A DNA stretch of 13,819 bases. Source: Gammaproteobacteria bacterium. Lineage in GTDB: Bacteria; Pseudomonadota; Gammaproteobacteria; SZUA-21. The position numbers and the translations under genes were made by a program. The notes below the pieces were generated by a model. It did no database searches. It saw only the letters and a program-made list of their open reading frames with translations, and was not told the origin of the DNA. Location of the stretch: assembly GCA_027021095.1 (NCBI GenBank), contig JALUUZ010000153.1, positions 1 through 13,819 on the forward strand. Direction: 5' to 3'. How positions within the stretch are numbered: position 1 is the first letter of the stretch; the number at the start of each line of letters is the position of its first letter. Positions 1-7,057 of this stretch are shown here, piece by piece.

Positions 1-386
1 TCCTTGATCCCATGCCGCTTGGCAATATAGGCCGGATCGTTGTAGGTCAGCCAGACCTTCCCCTTCTCGTCCTCCCAGGCCAGCGCCTTCATCGGCAGAT
101 CGATGCCCGCTGTCTGCTTGCTGGTAAAAAAATGACTGCCGAGCTTGGGATTGCCGAAAATCAGCAACTCCGTTTTACGCAGCGGGATATTCGACTTTTT
201 AGCACCCGCACTGTGGCTGACACGGGCAAAAATAGTGATCCCCTTTTTCTTTAAAATCGCGGTCAGACGATCCAGCGTCTCGTCGGCGCTGTGGTGACTT
301 TGCTTGGTGATCAAGCCGTTGTCTGCAGCGAAACCCGCTCCCGCGGCAAACAGTGACAACGCAAAAAACAAAACGGTTACACGCAT
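1..386 (-). CDS. DUF302 family periplasmic protein (3' end cut by window edge)
   Basis: The visible part encodes 128 residues. It opens with a Sec-type signal peptide (MRVTVLFFALSLFAAGAGFA, cleavage probably near residue 20). The DUF302 signature follows: a TLDRLTAILKKKGITIFARV helix-strand segment, then FGNPKLG near residue 78 and DLPMKALAWEDEKGKVW near residues 95-112, ending in YNDPAYIAKRHGI. DUF302 proteins are small exported alpha/beta proteins of unknown biochemical role, common in proteobacteria. The ATG at 386 is well supported because AAGAGGAGAG, a strong Shine-Dalgarno, lies four bases upstream (391-400). The gene follows mnmG on the same strand after a 227 bp gap with its own candidate regulatory sequences, so it is probably transcribed separately. 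The C-terminus is outside the window. Family assignment is firm; function is unknown. Confidence 0.9.
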   Translation of the reverse strand, partial: MRVTVLFFALSLFAAGAGFAADNGLITKQSHHSADETLDRLTAILKKKGITIFARVSHSAGAKKSNIPLRKTELLIFGNPKLGSHFFTSKQTAGIDLPMKALAWEDEKGKVWLTYNDPAYIAKRHGIK

Positions 387-400
387 TTTACTCTCCTCTT

Positions 401-428
401 GAAAATCCGGCGCCGGACATCGATTTTC
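401..428 (-). promoter_or_regulatory. Inverted repeat in the 5' leader of the DUF302 gene
   Basis: A perfect 12 bp palindrome TCCGGCGCCGGA (406-417) is flanked by GAAAATC (401-407) and its complement GATTTTC (422-428). Either pairing gives a stable hairpin directly upstream of the gene's Shine-Dalgarno (391-400). It could modulate translation or be a protein-binding site; the sequence does not decide between these. Confidence 0.35.
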
Positions 429-535
429 CGACACCCGGATCGCGCAACGATTACACCGGAAACTGCTGAAACTCCAGCAACCTACAGCACCGGGCACTGT
501 ATGTTCCCTGTTTTCGAACTATTAGAATTGAAAAG

Positions 536-573
536 GTTCACAATGGATAGTACTTCTTTGCGTAATTGTGAAC
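536..573. promoter_or_regulatory. Perfect 9 bp inverted repeat, candidate operator
   Basis: GTTCACAAT (536-544) and ATTGTGAAC (565-573) are exact complements separated by 20 bp. On the minus strand a weak promoter can be read across it: TTGTTC as -35 and TACTAT as -10, 17 bp apart, pointing to the DUF302 gene. The symmetric half-sites around a promoter resemble a dimeric repressor or activator site. A hairpin role is less likely because the arms are far apart. No specific regulator can be named. Confidence 0.35.
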
Positions 574-590
574 AAGGTTACAAAGCACAA

Positions 591-621
591 CCGGCCTGAC
601 CGAAAACCCGGTCTCAGCCGG
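591..621 (-). terminator. Candidate hairpin terminator at the end of mnmG
   Basis: CCGGC and GACCG on one arm pair with CGGTC and GCCGG on the other, around an AAAACC loop with a small internal loop. On the minus strand the fold overlaps the mnmG stop codon (614-616) and is followed by TTGTGCTTTG, which is only partly T-rich. It may be an intrinsic terminator or a 3' stabilising hairpin. Confidence 0.4.
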
Positions 622-2500
622 CACGCTTCTGTGAGTATTTCTTCAGATGCACCAGCAGCAACGAAATCGCCGCCGGTGTCACCCCGGCGATTCTCGCTGC
701 CTGTCCCAGTGTCTCCGGCCGGTGCTGGATCAGCTTCTGCCTGACCTCGGTGGACAGCCCGGAAACCGCTGAATAGTCCATCGTCCGCGGAATTTTCTGC
801 TGCTCGTAACGGTTGTGACGCTCGATCTCAGCCTGCTGGCGGCTGATATAGCCGGAATACTTGGCCTGGATCTCGATCTGCTCGATCGTGCGCGGCTCAG
901 TCAACGGCTCAGGCAGTGCTGCCAGTGCGCACACCGCAGCGTAATCCACCTCCGGCCGCTTCAACAGGTCGAACAGGCTGGCCTCTTTGTGCAAGCGCCT
1001 GCCCAGCACGCTTTCGGCACGGTCCTGATCCACCTTGTGCGGCTGAACCCAGCTTGTCTGCAGGCGCTGTTTCTCACGCTCGATCGCCTCCCGGTGACGG
1101 ACAAAACTCTCCCAGCGCCGGTCGTCGACCAGCCCGAGTTCGCGGCCAATCGCAGTCAGGCGCAGGTCGGCATTGTCCTCGCGCAGGTTCAGGCGGTATT
1201 CGGCACGACTGGTAAACATCCGGTAGGGCTCCGTCGTGCCCTGCGTCACCAGGTCGTCGACCATCACCCCCAGGTAGGCTTCACTGCGTTTCGGCACCCA
1301 GGGCTCGCGGTCCAGGCACTGCAGTGCGGCATTGATTCCGGCCAGCAGCCCCTGGGCGGCGGCCTCCTCGTAACCGGTCGTGCCGTTGATCTGCCCGGCG
1401 AAAAACAGGCCATGGATAAACTTCGTTTCCAGCGAACGCCGCAGGTCGCGTGGATCGAAATAGTCGTACTCGATCGCATAACCGGGACGGGTGATCCGCG
1501 CATTCTCGAAACCACGAATCGAACGGACAAAGTCATACTGGATGTCGAACGGCAGGCTGGTCGACACGCCGTTCGGGTAGAGTTCGACACTGTCCAGCCC
1601 TTCCGGCTCGACGAAGATCTGGTGCGATGTCTTGTCCTCAAAACGCACGATCTTGTCCTCGATCGACGGACAGTAACGTGGTCCCACCCCTTCGATCACG
1701 CCGGTGTACATCGGCGAACGGTCCAGCCCCCGGCGGATGATCTCGTGGGTCCGTTCGTTGGTACTGGTGATATGACAGCAGACCTGGCGCGGATGCTCCT
1801 CGGCACGGCCCAGCGCAGAAAACACCGGCACAGGCGTGTCACCCGGCTGCTCCTGCATCACACTGAAGTCGACCGAGCGCCCGTCGATACGCGGCGGTGT
1901 ACCGGTCTTCAGGCGCTCGACCCGGAAAGGAAGCTCACGCAAGCGCGCGGCCAACGCATTGGCCGGCGGATCACCGGCCCTGCCTCCTTCGAAATTCTCC
2001 AGCCCGATATGGATACGCCCGCCAAGGAATGTCCCGACCGCCAGTACCACCGCCGGTGCGGAAAAACGCAATCCCATTTTGGTCACCACACCGGCCACTC
2101 GGTCCTGCTCGACGATCAGGTCGTCGACCGCCTGTTGAAACAACGACAGCCCGGGGGTCGACTCGAGCCGGGTTCTGACCGCCTGCCGGTACAGTGTCCT
2201 GTCGGCCTGCGCCCGGGTTGCCCTGACTGCCGGTCCTTTACGTGCATTCAGGACCCTGAACTGGATTCCGGCACGGTCGGCGGCACAGGCCATCCAGCCA
2301 CCGAGTGCATCGATCTCCTTGACCAGGTGCCCTTTGCCGATTCCACCGATCGCGGGGTTGCAGCTCATCTGCCCCAGGGTGTCGATATTGTGCGTGATCA
2401 GCAGTACGGTCCTGCCCATGCGCGCCGCCGCAAGCGCGGCCTCGGTGCCCGCATGCCCGCCGCCTATCACGATCACATCGAATTTATCCTGGTAAATCAT
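614..2500 (-). CDS. mnmG: tRNA uridine-5-carboxymethylaminomethyl modification enzyme MnmG (GidA)
   Basis: MnmG is the FAD-dependent partner of the GTPase MnmE. Together they install the (carboxymethyl)aminomethyl group at C5 of the wobble uridine of several tRNAs in the cytoplasm, using methylene-tetrahydrofolate. With the ATG at 2500 the product is 628 residues, close to the ~629 typical of the family. The FAD-binding GGGHAG motif is at residues 13-18. Cys47 (in MSCNPAIGG) and Cys277 (in GPRYCPSIEDK) fall at the same numbers as the functional cysteines of the E. coli enzyme. The second family signature AGQINGTTGYEEAAAQG is at 368-384, and the C-terminal helical MnmE/tRNA-contacting domain ends in RPETLGQAARIAGVTPAAI. 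The frame stays open to 2608, but starting there would overlap the upstream gene and add 36 non-family residues. No clear Shine-Dalgarno precedes 2500. The usual neighbour rsmG is not directly downstream. Confidence 0.97.
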   Translation of the reverse strand: MIYQDKFDVIVIGGGHAGTEAALAAARMGRTVLLITHNIDTLGQMSCNPAIGGIGKGHLVKEIDALGGWMACAADRAGIQFRVLNARKGPAVRATRAQADRTLYRQAVRTRLESTPGLSLFQQAVDDLIVEQDRVAGVVTKMGLRFSAPAVVLAVGTFLGGRIHIGLENFEGGRAGDPPANALAARLRELPFRVERLKTGTPPRIDGRSVDFSVMQEQPGDTPVPVFSALGRAEEHPRQVCCHITSTNERTHEIIRRGLDRSPMYTGVIEGVGPRYCPSIEDKIVRFEDKTSHQIFVEPEGLDSVELYPNGVSTSLPFDIQYDFVRSIRGFENARITRPGYAIEYDYFDPRDLRRSLETKFIHGLFFAGQINGTTGYEEAAAQGLLAGINAALQCLDREPWVPKRSEAYLGVMVDDLVTQGTTEPYRMFTSRAEYRLNLREDNADLRLTAIGRELGLVDDRRWESFVRHREAIEREKQRLQTSWVQPHKVDQDRAESVLGRRLHKEASLFDLLKRPEVDYAAVCALAALPEPLTEPRTIEQIEIQAKYSGYISRQQAEIERHNRYEQQKIPRTMDYSAVSGLSTEVRQKLIQHRPETLGQAARIAGVTPAAISLLLVHLKKYSQKRAG

Positions 2501-2564
2501 GGGGCTGTCTGCCGATTCAAAACCGCTATTGTAACGCCCGCTGCGCAGGAAGGCGAGCAGTCTG

Positions 2565-3533
2565 TCAGTGCAGCGGGGCCTGTACCGTACGCAGCAGGTA
2601 GTGCACACTGTCGGCCAGCAGTTTATAGCTGCTCCTGGTATAGCCGCCGCTGGGCAGCAGCACGAATGGAATCTTGAGTTCGATCAGCAGGTTGAAAACA
2701 AACACATCACGCGCAAACACACCCCGTGCAGACACGTTCATCGCCCCCAGCGGATCCCTGGCAAGGATATCGGTACCGGCGTTATAGAACAGCAGCCGCG
2801 GCCTTTCGATATGGCGCAGAAAACCGGGCAGCACTTCTTTCAGGGTCGCGAGGTAAGCCTCGTCGCCGATACCGGAAATGACCGGCACATCGAGGTCGAT
2901 GCGTTCCCGTGCCAGCGGATCCTGCGGATAGATGTCCTTGTTGTACATGTCCATGATCAGCACGCGCGGGTCGTCACGAAACACATGCTCATTGCCGTTG
3001 CCCTGGTGTGCATCCAGATCGATGATCACGACCTGGTCCTGTGAATCCAGCAACCCTTCATCGCGCAGTGCAGCGACCGCGACACCGACATCGGCGAACA
3101 GGCAGAACCCTTCACCATGCTGCTGGCTGGCATGGTGATAGCCGCCGGAAAGATTGACCGCAATGCCGTGCTGCAACGCCTTCCTGGCTGCGATCAGTGT
3201 GCCCTGTACCGCGTAGCGCATCGGCCCGACTACATGTTTCTGCAAGACGAAACCCGGCAGCAGGCGCATCGCCGGCAACTCCAGCGCGCTGGCGATCGCG
3301 CTGGATTTCTGCAGTGAAGACAGGTATTTTTCAGAATGCACCAGTTGCAGCAGTTCATCCGTTGCCGGTGCATCGGGCTCGACGAGCGCATCCTCGAGCC
3401 TGGTGCCGAACGCATAGTGCAGACTCTCCCAGGCACGGCTGTACTTGCATGCATCGAATGGATGCAGTTTTTCGATCCCGCCAAGCCTGATGTCATAGTG
3501 AGGCGAGTAGACGATACTGACTGGGCTTTCCAT
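2565..3533 (-). CDS. Class IV (HDAC11-like) histone deacetylase superfamily protein
   Basis: Zn-dependent deacetylase fold, 322 residues, full length. The N-terminus IVYSPHYDIRLGGIEKLHPF matches the start of HDAC11-type enzymes. The active site is complete: His133-His134 in GGYHHA, zinc ligands Asp174 and His176 in IDLDAHQGNG, zinc ligand Asp255 in YNAGTD, and the transition-state Tyr298 in SGGYTRSS. The MDMYNKDIYP stretch at 195-202 is also typical of this class. No signal peptide is seen, so it is cytosolic. Class members remove acetyl or longer acyl groups from lysines or act on small acylated amines; the substrate here cannot be told. Its stop is 64 bp before the mnmG ATG on the same strand, so the two are probably co-transcribed. 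The start at 3533 has only a weak ribosome-binding site but matches the family's beginning. It is divergently arranged with the gene at 3682. Confidence 0.93.
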   Translation of the reverse strand: MESPVSIVYSPHYDIRLGGIEKLHPFDACKYSRAWESLHYAFGTRLEDALVEPDAPATDELLQLVHSEKYLSSLQKSSAIASALELPAMRLLPGFVLQKHVVGPMRYAVQGTLIAARKALQHGIAVNLSGGYHHASQQHGEGFCLFADVGVAVAALRDEGLLDSQDQVVIIDLDAHQGNGNEHVFRDDPRVLIMDMYNKDIYPQDPLARERIDLDVPVISGIGDEAYLATLKEVLPGFLRHIERPRLLFYNAGTDILARDPLGAMNVSARGVFARDVFVFNLLIELKIPFVLLPSGGYTRSSYKLLADSVHYLLRTVQAPLH

Positions 3534-3618
3534 ACAGACAGATCATACGTGTTTGCGCCAAAGATTCCAGTAATCAGGTGGCAAAACAGGCAGGCCACAC
3601 TGCTGCGCCGGTGCTGAT

Positions 3619-3648
3619 TTGTATGCCTGAAGTAATTAGTGCTAAACT
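3619..3648 (+). promoter_or_regulatory. Candidate sigma70 promoter for the eight-cysteine protein gene
   Basis: TTGTAT (3619-3624) and TAAACT (3643-3648) are spaced 18 bp, and the -10 is preceded by TG at one base (TGCTAAACT), an extended -10. It lies 33 bp before the ATG at 3682, in the divergent gap with the deacetylase gene. Confidence 0.45.
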
Positions 3649-3681
3649 TCAAGCAGCATTAAACACATAGCGGACTTCCCG

Positions 3682-4173
3682 ATGCGCAGTATAAAACCAC
3701 TACAACCACGCCCTGGCGCTTTACTGACCATACTGTCACTGGCGGCACTCGCCACGACTTCCGGAGTCTTCGCCGGCAAAACCAACGAGGAAAGACACCC
3801 GGAGATTCACAAGGAAAAATTTCTTGCGCTGTACCTGCCCCACTTCAAGCGCCTGGTCTGCGCCGACCCGGGCCAGATGCGCCGGTGCGTTTCCCTGCAA
3901 CGGCAATGCGACCAGGGCACCGGTATCTTTCGTCAATGCTTTTCAATGCCAAAACAGGGGTGCGAGCAAAGTGTCGAAAAAATCGGGGCGGTCTGTGTCC
4001 GTGAAGTCGGCGGCCATATGCCGAAAGTCATCAAGTCTGCGCATGACTCCGGAAAATGGGGCGGTAAAATCGCGCTGTGTATCAAAAAGCGTTTTGCGCA
4101 GAAACATCAACACCAATTGTCCAAGGACACCTCCATCTGCAAGAGCCTGCTGCCTGCTAAAACTACGAAATAG
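3682..4173 (+). CDS. Secreted eight-cysteine protein of unknown function
   Basis: 163 residues. The N-terminus has a basic stretch, a hydrophobic core (GALLTILSLAALATT) and a likely signal peptidase site after Ala31 (VFAG). The mature protein is basic and carries eight cysteines at 60, 69, 76, 86, 94, 105, 133 and 153. An even number in an exported protein suggests up to four disulfides and a small helical cysteine-bridged fold. The 60-105 spacing looks like a compact disulfide core, with the last two cysteines farther out. I do not recognise the family. The start at 3682 lacks a strong Shine-Dalgarno, but it is the one that gives a complete signal peptide. It probably has its own promoter (3619-3648) and a terminator downstream (4184-4206). 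Confidence 0.75.
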   Translation: MRSIKPLQPRPGALLTILSLAALATTSGVFAGKTNEERHPEIHKEKFLALYLPHFKRLVCADPGQMRRCVSLQRQCDQGTGIFRQCFSMPKQGCEQSVEKIGAVCVREVGGHMPKVIKSAHDSGKWGGKIALCIKKRFAQKHQHQLSKDTSICKSLLPAKTTK

Positions 4174-4183
4174 CCCCGATCAT

Positions 4184-4206
4184 CCCTCTGTTGAAGCAGG
4201 GTTTTT
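4184..4206 (+). terminator. Candidate Rho-independent terminator after the eight-cysteine gene
   Basis: CCCTCTG (4184-4190) pairs, with a two-base bulge, to CAGGG (4197-4201) around a TTGAAG loop, and is followed directly by five T (4202-4206). The stem is short, so the call is moderate. It lies 11 bp after the stop at 4171-4173. Confidence 0.4.
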
Positions 4207-4271
4207 ACTCAACTTTCCCTCGCGCTGGCCGAAATACTGTTCAGGACGGACAGAACCAATGGAGCAGCGCC

Positions 4272-4517
4272 ATGAACTACCATTATCCGACCCCGGCAGA
4301 ACTTGGGATCAGGATCCCCAACGGATTGATTGAAAAGAGATTTCTTGAAGGTTTCCGGTACGCACTAAACGGCGGTCAGTTATCCTGCTCGATCCATTTC
4401 AGGTTATCCTTCAGAGAAGGTTACCGCGCGGGTAAACTCTACCTCAAGCAGCTTAGAAGGCAGCAAGGTATCGTGGAATTCCCACTGCAGGGGAAAATCC
4501 GTTTCCGCGCAGCCTGA
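4272..4517 (+). CDS. Small basic protein of unknown function (81 aa)
   Basis: The frame is open from 4191, but the ATG at 4272 is chosen because GGAG (4261-4264) lies seven bases upstream, while the earlier ATG has no ribosome-binding site and would sit inside the preceding terminator. The product is 81 residues, rich in Arg, Lys and aromatics, with no signal peptide or membrane segment, so it is likely cytosolic. A weak internal repeat is visible: RFLEGFRYA near residue 23 resembles SFREGYRAG near residue 46. The C-terminal half (REGYRAGKLYLKQLRRQQG, then FPLQGKIRF) reads like a conserved structured domain. I cannot name a family. Nucleic-acid binding is conceivable from the charge but is only a guess. 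Confidence 0.6.
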   Translation: MNYHYPTPAELGIRIPNGLIEKRFLEGFRYALNGGQLSCSIHFRLSFREGYRAGKLYLKQLRRQQGIVEFPLQGKIRFRAA

Positions 4518-4525
4518 ACCACCCC

Positions 4526-4557
4526 TTGTCAAGCAGGGCCCGCACGCATAGTATAAA
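4526..4557 (+). promoter_or_regulatory. Weak candidate promoter for the GNAT gene
   Basis: TTGTCA (4526-4531) is a good -35, and TATAAA (4552-4557) a good -10, but the spacer is 20 bp, longer than the usual 16-18. The -10 lies 47 bp before the ATG at 4605. Confidence 0.3.
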
Positions 4558-4604
4558 GCTGCGTAGTAAAAACACTGCGCGCCAGACACAACTGACATGC
4601 CCTG

Positions 4605-5504
4605 ATGACAACGATAAGAACACTGCGTACTCAAGACAAAGACGCGATTGAATCCCTGCTCCGCAGGCATCCGCAGACATCGGTACTGATGCTGGCGCAC
4701 CTGCAGCAATCGGGACTGCGTGAGCCGACCACGAAACCAGGCCACGCGGCAGCCTACTCCGGCGCCTTCCACCACGGCAGCCTACAGGGTGTCGTTGCAC
4801 ACTATCCGGATAATTTCGTCGTACTCCAGGCAGACACACACGCCAACGAACTGTTTACCCACGTCACTGCCGAATCATCGCGTCCGGTCAAGGGTATCCT
4901 CGGTCCAACCTCACAGATCAAGCCACTGCTGCAATCGCTGGTCATTCCGGACGACAGCCTGCAACTGCTGTCACACGAGTGCCTGTACCAGTTGCCACTG
5001 GAGCGGCTCCGGCTGCCGTCACGCTTGACCAGCGGCCACTATACGGCCCGCCTGCTTGAACACCAGGATCTGGAACTCTTTACACAGTGGAGAATGGACT
5101 ACGCAACCGAAGTCCTGCGGCAGAGAAAATCAGAACTGTCACCCCAGGCATTTGCCGCCGAGGCACGGCGGGCGCTGGAGTCACAACATACCTGGGTATT
5201 GGAAGAAAACGGTACACTGCTTTCAACTTGCACGATTACGGCGATGACAGACGAAGCGGTGCAGATCGGTCATGTCTGGACCCCACGTGACCTGCGCAGC
5301 CGGGAATACGGGCGCAGTATACTGGCATCATGCCTCTATGACGCATGGCTGAAATCGATCCGCTACGCGGTCTTGTTCAGCAACCCAAAAAACAAGCCGG
5401 CACAGCATACCTACCGGGCGCTTGGTTTCGAGACCGCCGGTGAGTACAGCCTGGTTATTTTCCGCCACGCACTGTCCTTAGAGCACTCGCTTGCGACGAG
5501 CTGA
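4605..5504 (+). CDS. GNAT family N-acetyltransferase
   Basis: 299 residues, predicted cytosolic. GNAT enzymes transfer an acetyl group from acetyl-CoA to an amine; the substrate here is unknown. The catalytic GNAT core occupies roughly residues 145-290. Motif A is VWTPRDLRSREYGRSIL at 224-240, followed by ASCLYDAWLKSIRYAVLFSN and motif B with NKPAQHTYRALGFE at 263-276. Residues 1-140 form a second alpha/beta domain that resembles the N-terminal half-domain of two-domain GNAT proteins. The acetyl-CoA pyrophosphate loop normally reads R/Q-x-x-G-x-G/A; here it is RSREYG, with Glu in place of the first glycine, which could weaken cofactor binding or mark a divergent subfamily. No Shine-Dalgarno is evident before 4605. 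It appears to be a single-gene unit. Confidence 0.85.
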   Translation: MTTIRTLRTQDKDAIESLLRRHPQTSVLMLAHLQQSGLREPTTKPGHAAAYSGAFHHGSLQGVVAHYPDNFVVLQADTHANELFTHVTAESSRPVKGILGPTSQIKPLLQSLVIPDDSLQLLSHECLYQLPLERLRLPSRLTSGHYTARLLEHQDLELFTQWRMDYATEVLRQRKSELSPQAFAAEARRALESQHTWVLEENGTLLSTCTITAMTDEAVQIGHVWTPRDLRSREYGRSILASCLYDAWLKSIRYAVLFSNPKNKPAQHTYRALGFETAGEYSLVIFRHALSLEHSLATS

Positions 5505-5563
5505 CCGGTGTCACAGCACTGATAAATTTCCAAGCCGGCTTTCCCTTCTGCACTGAACTCCGT

Positions 5564-5569
5564 TATTAT
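5564..5569 (+). promoter_or_regulatory. Possible -10 box upstream of the four-TM protein gene
   Basis: TATTAT matches the -10 consensus at five of six positions, but no good -35 is found 16-18 bp upstream. The rest of the 171 bp gap (5505-5675) contains a ten-base palindrome AAGCCGGCTT near 5531 and a small hairpin at 5648-5661 (CCGGC-AGAA-GCCGG), 14 bp before the start codon. Confidence 0.25.
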
Positions 5570-5675
5570 GTAAGGAGCCTCTGGAATTTTACACGGCGGT
5601 GAAAATCAAGGGCCCGGGCAGCCTTCAGAACCTTCGATGAACAAGTACCGGCAGAAGCCGGCGCCATGACTGGCC

Positions 5676-6713
5676 ATGTACAGAGTAAAATACAGCAAAC
5701 TGTCGTTTATCGCAGATACCCTCAGTTTTGTAGCCCTTTTCGCTGCGATACTGCTTGCCGTACTGGCGGCTTTCTTCGCCTACCCCTGGCTCTATGCCGG
5801 TGCGGCGCTGGCAGGCTTTGTCATTCTCAAGCTGATCAGCAAAAAAATCATGGCCATTCGCGAAATGCTCCCTGCCGTCGATGACTTCGAACCAATGCTT
5901 ACGCTGTCGAACGAAAAAAAAGATCCGTTCGATGCGGCATTCGAGGAAGCCGACCTGGTCGCCGACGAGCTCTCGAGCCCACGCTCCATGGCCGCCACGG
6001 CACGGCCGCAAAAACCAATACAACAGCCCCCAACGCAGGCGGCTACACCACAGCAACCTGCGCAGAAAGCACAGCGGTCACAGCAGATCCCGGTACTGGA
6101 TGAAATCGTCGAGCCGCCGGCAGACAAAGAGACTGCAGCGCATCCCGCCACACAATTCAAATGCATCTTCGTCGACGACGAGGTAAAACACCAGCTGTCG
6201 GTCACGGATTTTTTCGACAAGCAGAGCGACCCGGAAAGCCGCTATGCCAACGCCAACATCGATGACCAGGGGTTTTCGCTGTTCACGGTCGACCCGTTGG
6301 GCGAACCGATGGAACTGGCCTCCGTGCCGAGGCAGGCTCTTTCCCATATTCAGTGCCGCAGGCTGCGGTGCGTGAAATTACGCAGGTTCAAACTGTTCCG
6401 CTTCGTTGCCGCCGGGCTCTTCGCCGGCCTGCTGATTTCACTGTACCTGCTTTGGAACATTTATTTTTTTCATGATGCGCTGATCGAATCGTCCTATATC
6501 GTTACTACGATCATCCCGGTACTTGCCGGAGCCACCTTTGCCGGCCTGCTGGTCGGTATTTTGAAACCCCACAAAAAAATCCGCTACTACACGCTCTATC
6601 AAGTGTTTTCGCAACATGGCTGCGCCATCGAATTTGCGGTACGCTGCCGCCACGCCCGGCGCATCGACAAAAAGCTCAGCGCCCAGGGTTGGACGCCGGT
6701 GATGGAAACCTGA
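5676..6713 (+). CDS. Four-TM membrane protein with a long disordered middle region
   Basis: 345 residues, no recognised family. Two N-terminal hydrophobic helices (about 15-35 and 37-55) form a hairpin. They are followed by a charged helix, an acidic stretch and a low-complexity Pro/Gln/Ala region (about 106-140). A soluble segment (about 155-225), rich in Asp and aromatics, follows. A strongly basic stretch (CRRLRCVKLRRFKLFR, 227-242) then leads into two more helices (about 243-263 and 274-296), and the tail is basic and cytoplasmic-looking. By the positive-inside rule both the middle region and the tail are probably cytoplasmic. The ATG at 5676 is the first in frame and starts cleanly before TM1, though no Shine-Dalgarno is seen. 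The layout suggests a scaffold or sensor-like membrane protein, but no function can be assigned. Confidence 0.7.
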   Translation: MYRVKYSKLSFIADTLSFVALFAAILLAVLAAFFAYPWLYAGAALAGFVILKLISKKIMAIREMLPAVDDFEPMLTLSNEKKDPFDAAFEEADLVADELSSPRSMAATARPQKPIQQPPTQAATPQQPAQKAQRSQQIPVLDEIVEPPADKETAAHPATQFKCIFVDDEVKHQLSVTDFFDKQSDPESRYANANIDDQGFSLFTVDPLGEPMELASVPRQALSHIQCRRLRCVKLRRFKLFRFVAAGLFAGLLISLYLLWNIYFFHDALIESSYIVTTIIPVLAGATFAGLLVGILKPHKKIRYYTLYQVFSQHGCAIEFAVRCRHARRIDKKLSAQGWTPVMET

Positions 6714-6976
6714 GAACCAGGCGGAACCCCTGAACGTTTTGGTAAACACTTTTTGCCCTGCCGCGGCGTTAGTAGCTGGGCCGACCGACAAAACCGGGGC
6801 CGACCTGTGTCAATAGTGGATTAACGCGCAGTGCAGCAACATCGGCACCACATCGGGGGAGGCATTAATTTTATTCAATTTATCAATAATTTGCGGACGT
6901 TTGGGCAAGGGGGGATTTCCCTACTTATTGCATAGCCATTATGGATCATAGAAACAATCATTATCAAAAAAATGAA
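6714..6976. other. Intergenic region without a gene
   Basis: Part of a 344 bp gap. I see no credible coding frame, RNA gene or strong terminator. The first ~150 bp is GC-rich with short imperfect repeats of GGCCGACC (around 6779-6806). The second part (about 6864-6976) is AT-rich and leads into the promoter of the next gene. The AT-rich tract could hold upstream binding sites, but no symmetric site stands out. Confidence 0.5.
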
Positions 6977-7003
6977 TTGTCGATTATAGGATCATGTTAA
7001 AAT
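6977..7003 (+). promoter_or_regulatory. Candidate extended -10 promoter for the two-domain secreted protein
   Basis: TAAAAT (6998-7003) is preceded by TG and one base, giving the extended -10 TGTTAAAAT. TTGTCG (6977-6982) is a possible -35, with a short 15 bp spacer that the extended -10 could tolerate. The region upstream is AT-rich. The start codon at 7058 is 54 bp downstream. Confidence 0.5.
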
Positions 7004-7057
7004 AGCGCTGCTTTGGAGCAAACAGAATAGCAAAACTACGAAATGGAAGGTAAAGTC

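Noticed and set aside
2501..2608. Longer mnmG start at 2608
   Set aside because: It would overlap the deacetylase gene and add 36 residues unlike the family; starting at 2500 puts Cys47 and Cys277 at the E. coli positions.
815..2677. 620-residue open frame on the plus strand
   Set aside because: It runs antisense through mnmG, has no family features and mirrors the codon bias of the real gene on the other strand.
4159..4171. A 13-mer, AAAACTACGAAAT, shared with 7032-7044
   Set aside because: It lies at a gene end in one case and a gene leader in the other, without further similarity, so chance is the simplest explanation.
4191..4271. Earlier start (4191) for the 81-residue protein
   Set aside because: It has no ribosome-binding site and would lie in the loop of the candidate terminator; the start at 4272 has a well-placed GGAG.
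5599..5640. GTG-started 13-codon leader peptide before the four-TM protein gene
   Set aside because: No Shine-Dalgarno and no attenuator-like structure; it could easily occur by chance.
6838..7020. Riboswitch in the leader of the secreted two-domain protein
   Set aside because: I looked for the conserved cores of common classes, including cyclic-di-GMP, and found none; the region is simply AT-rich before a promoter.
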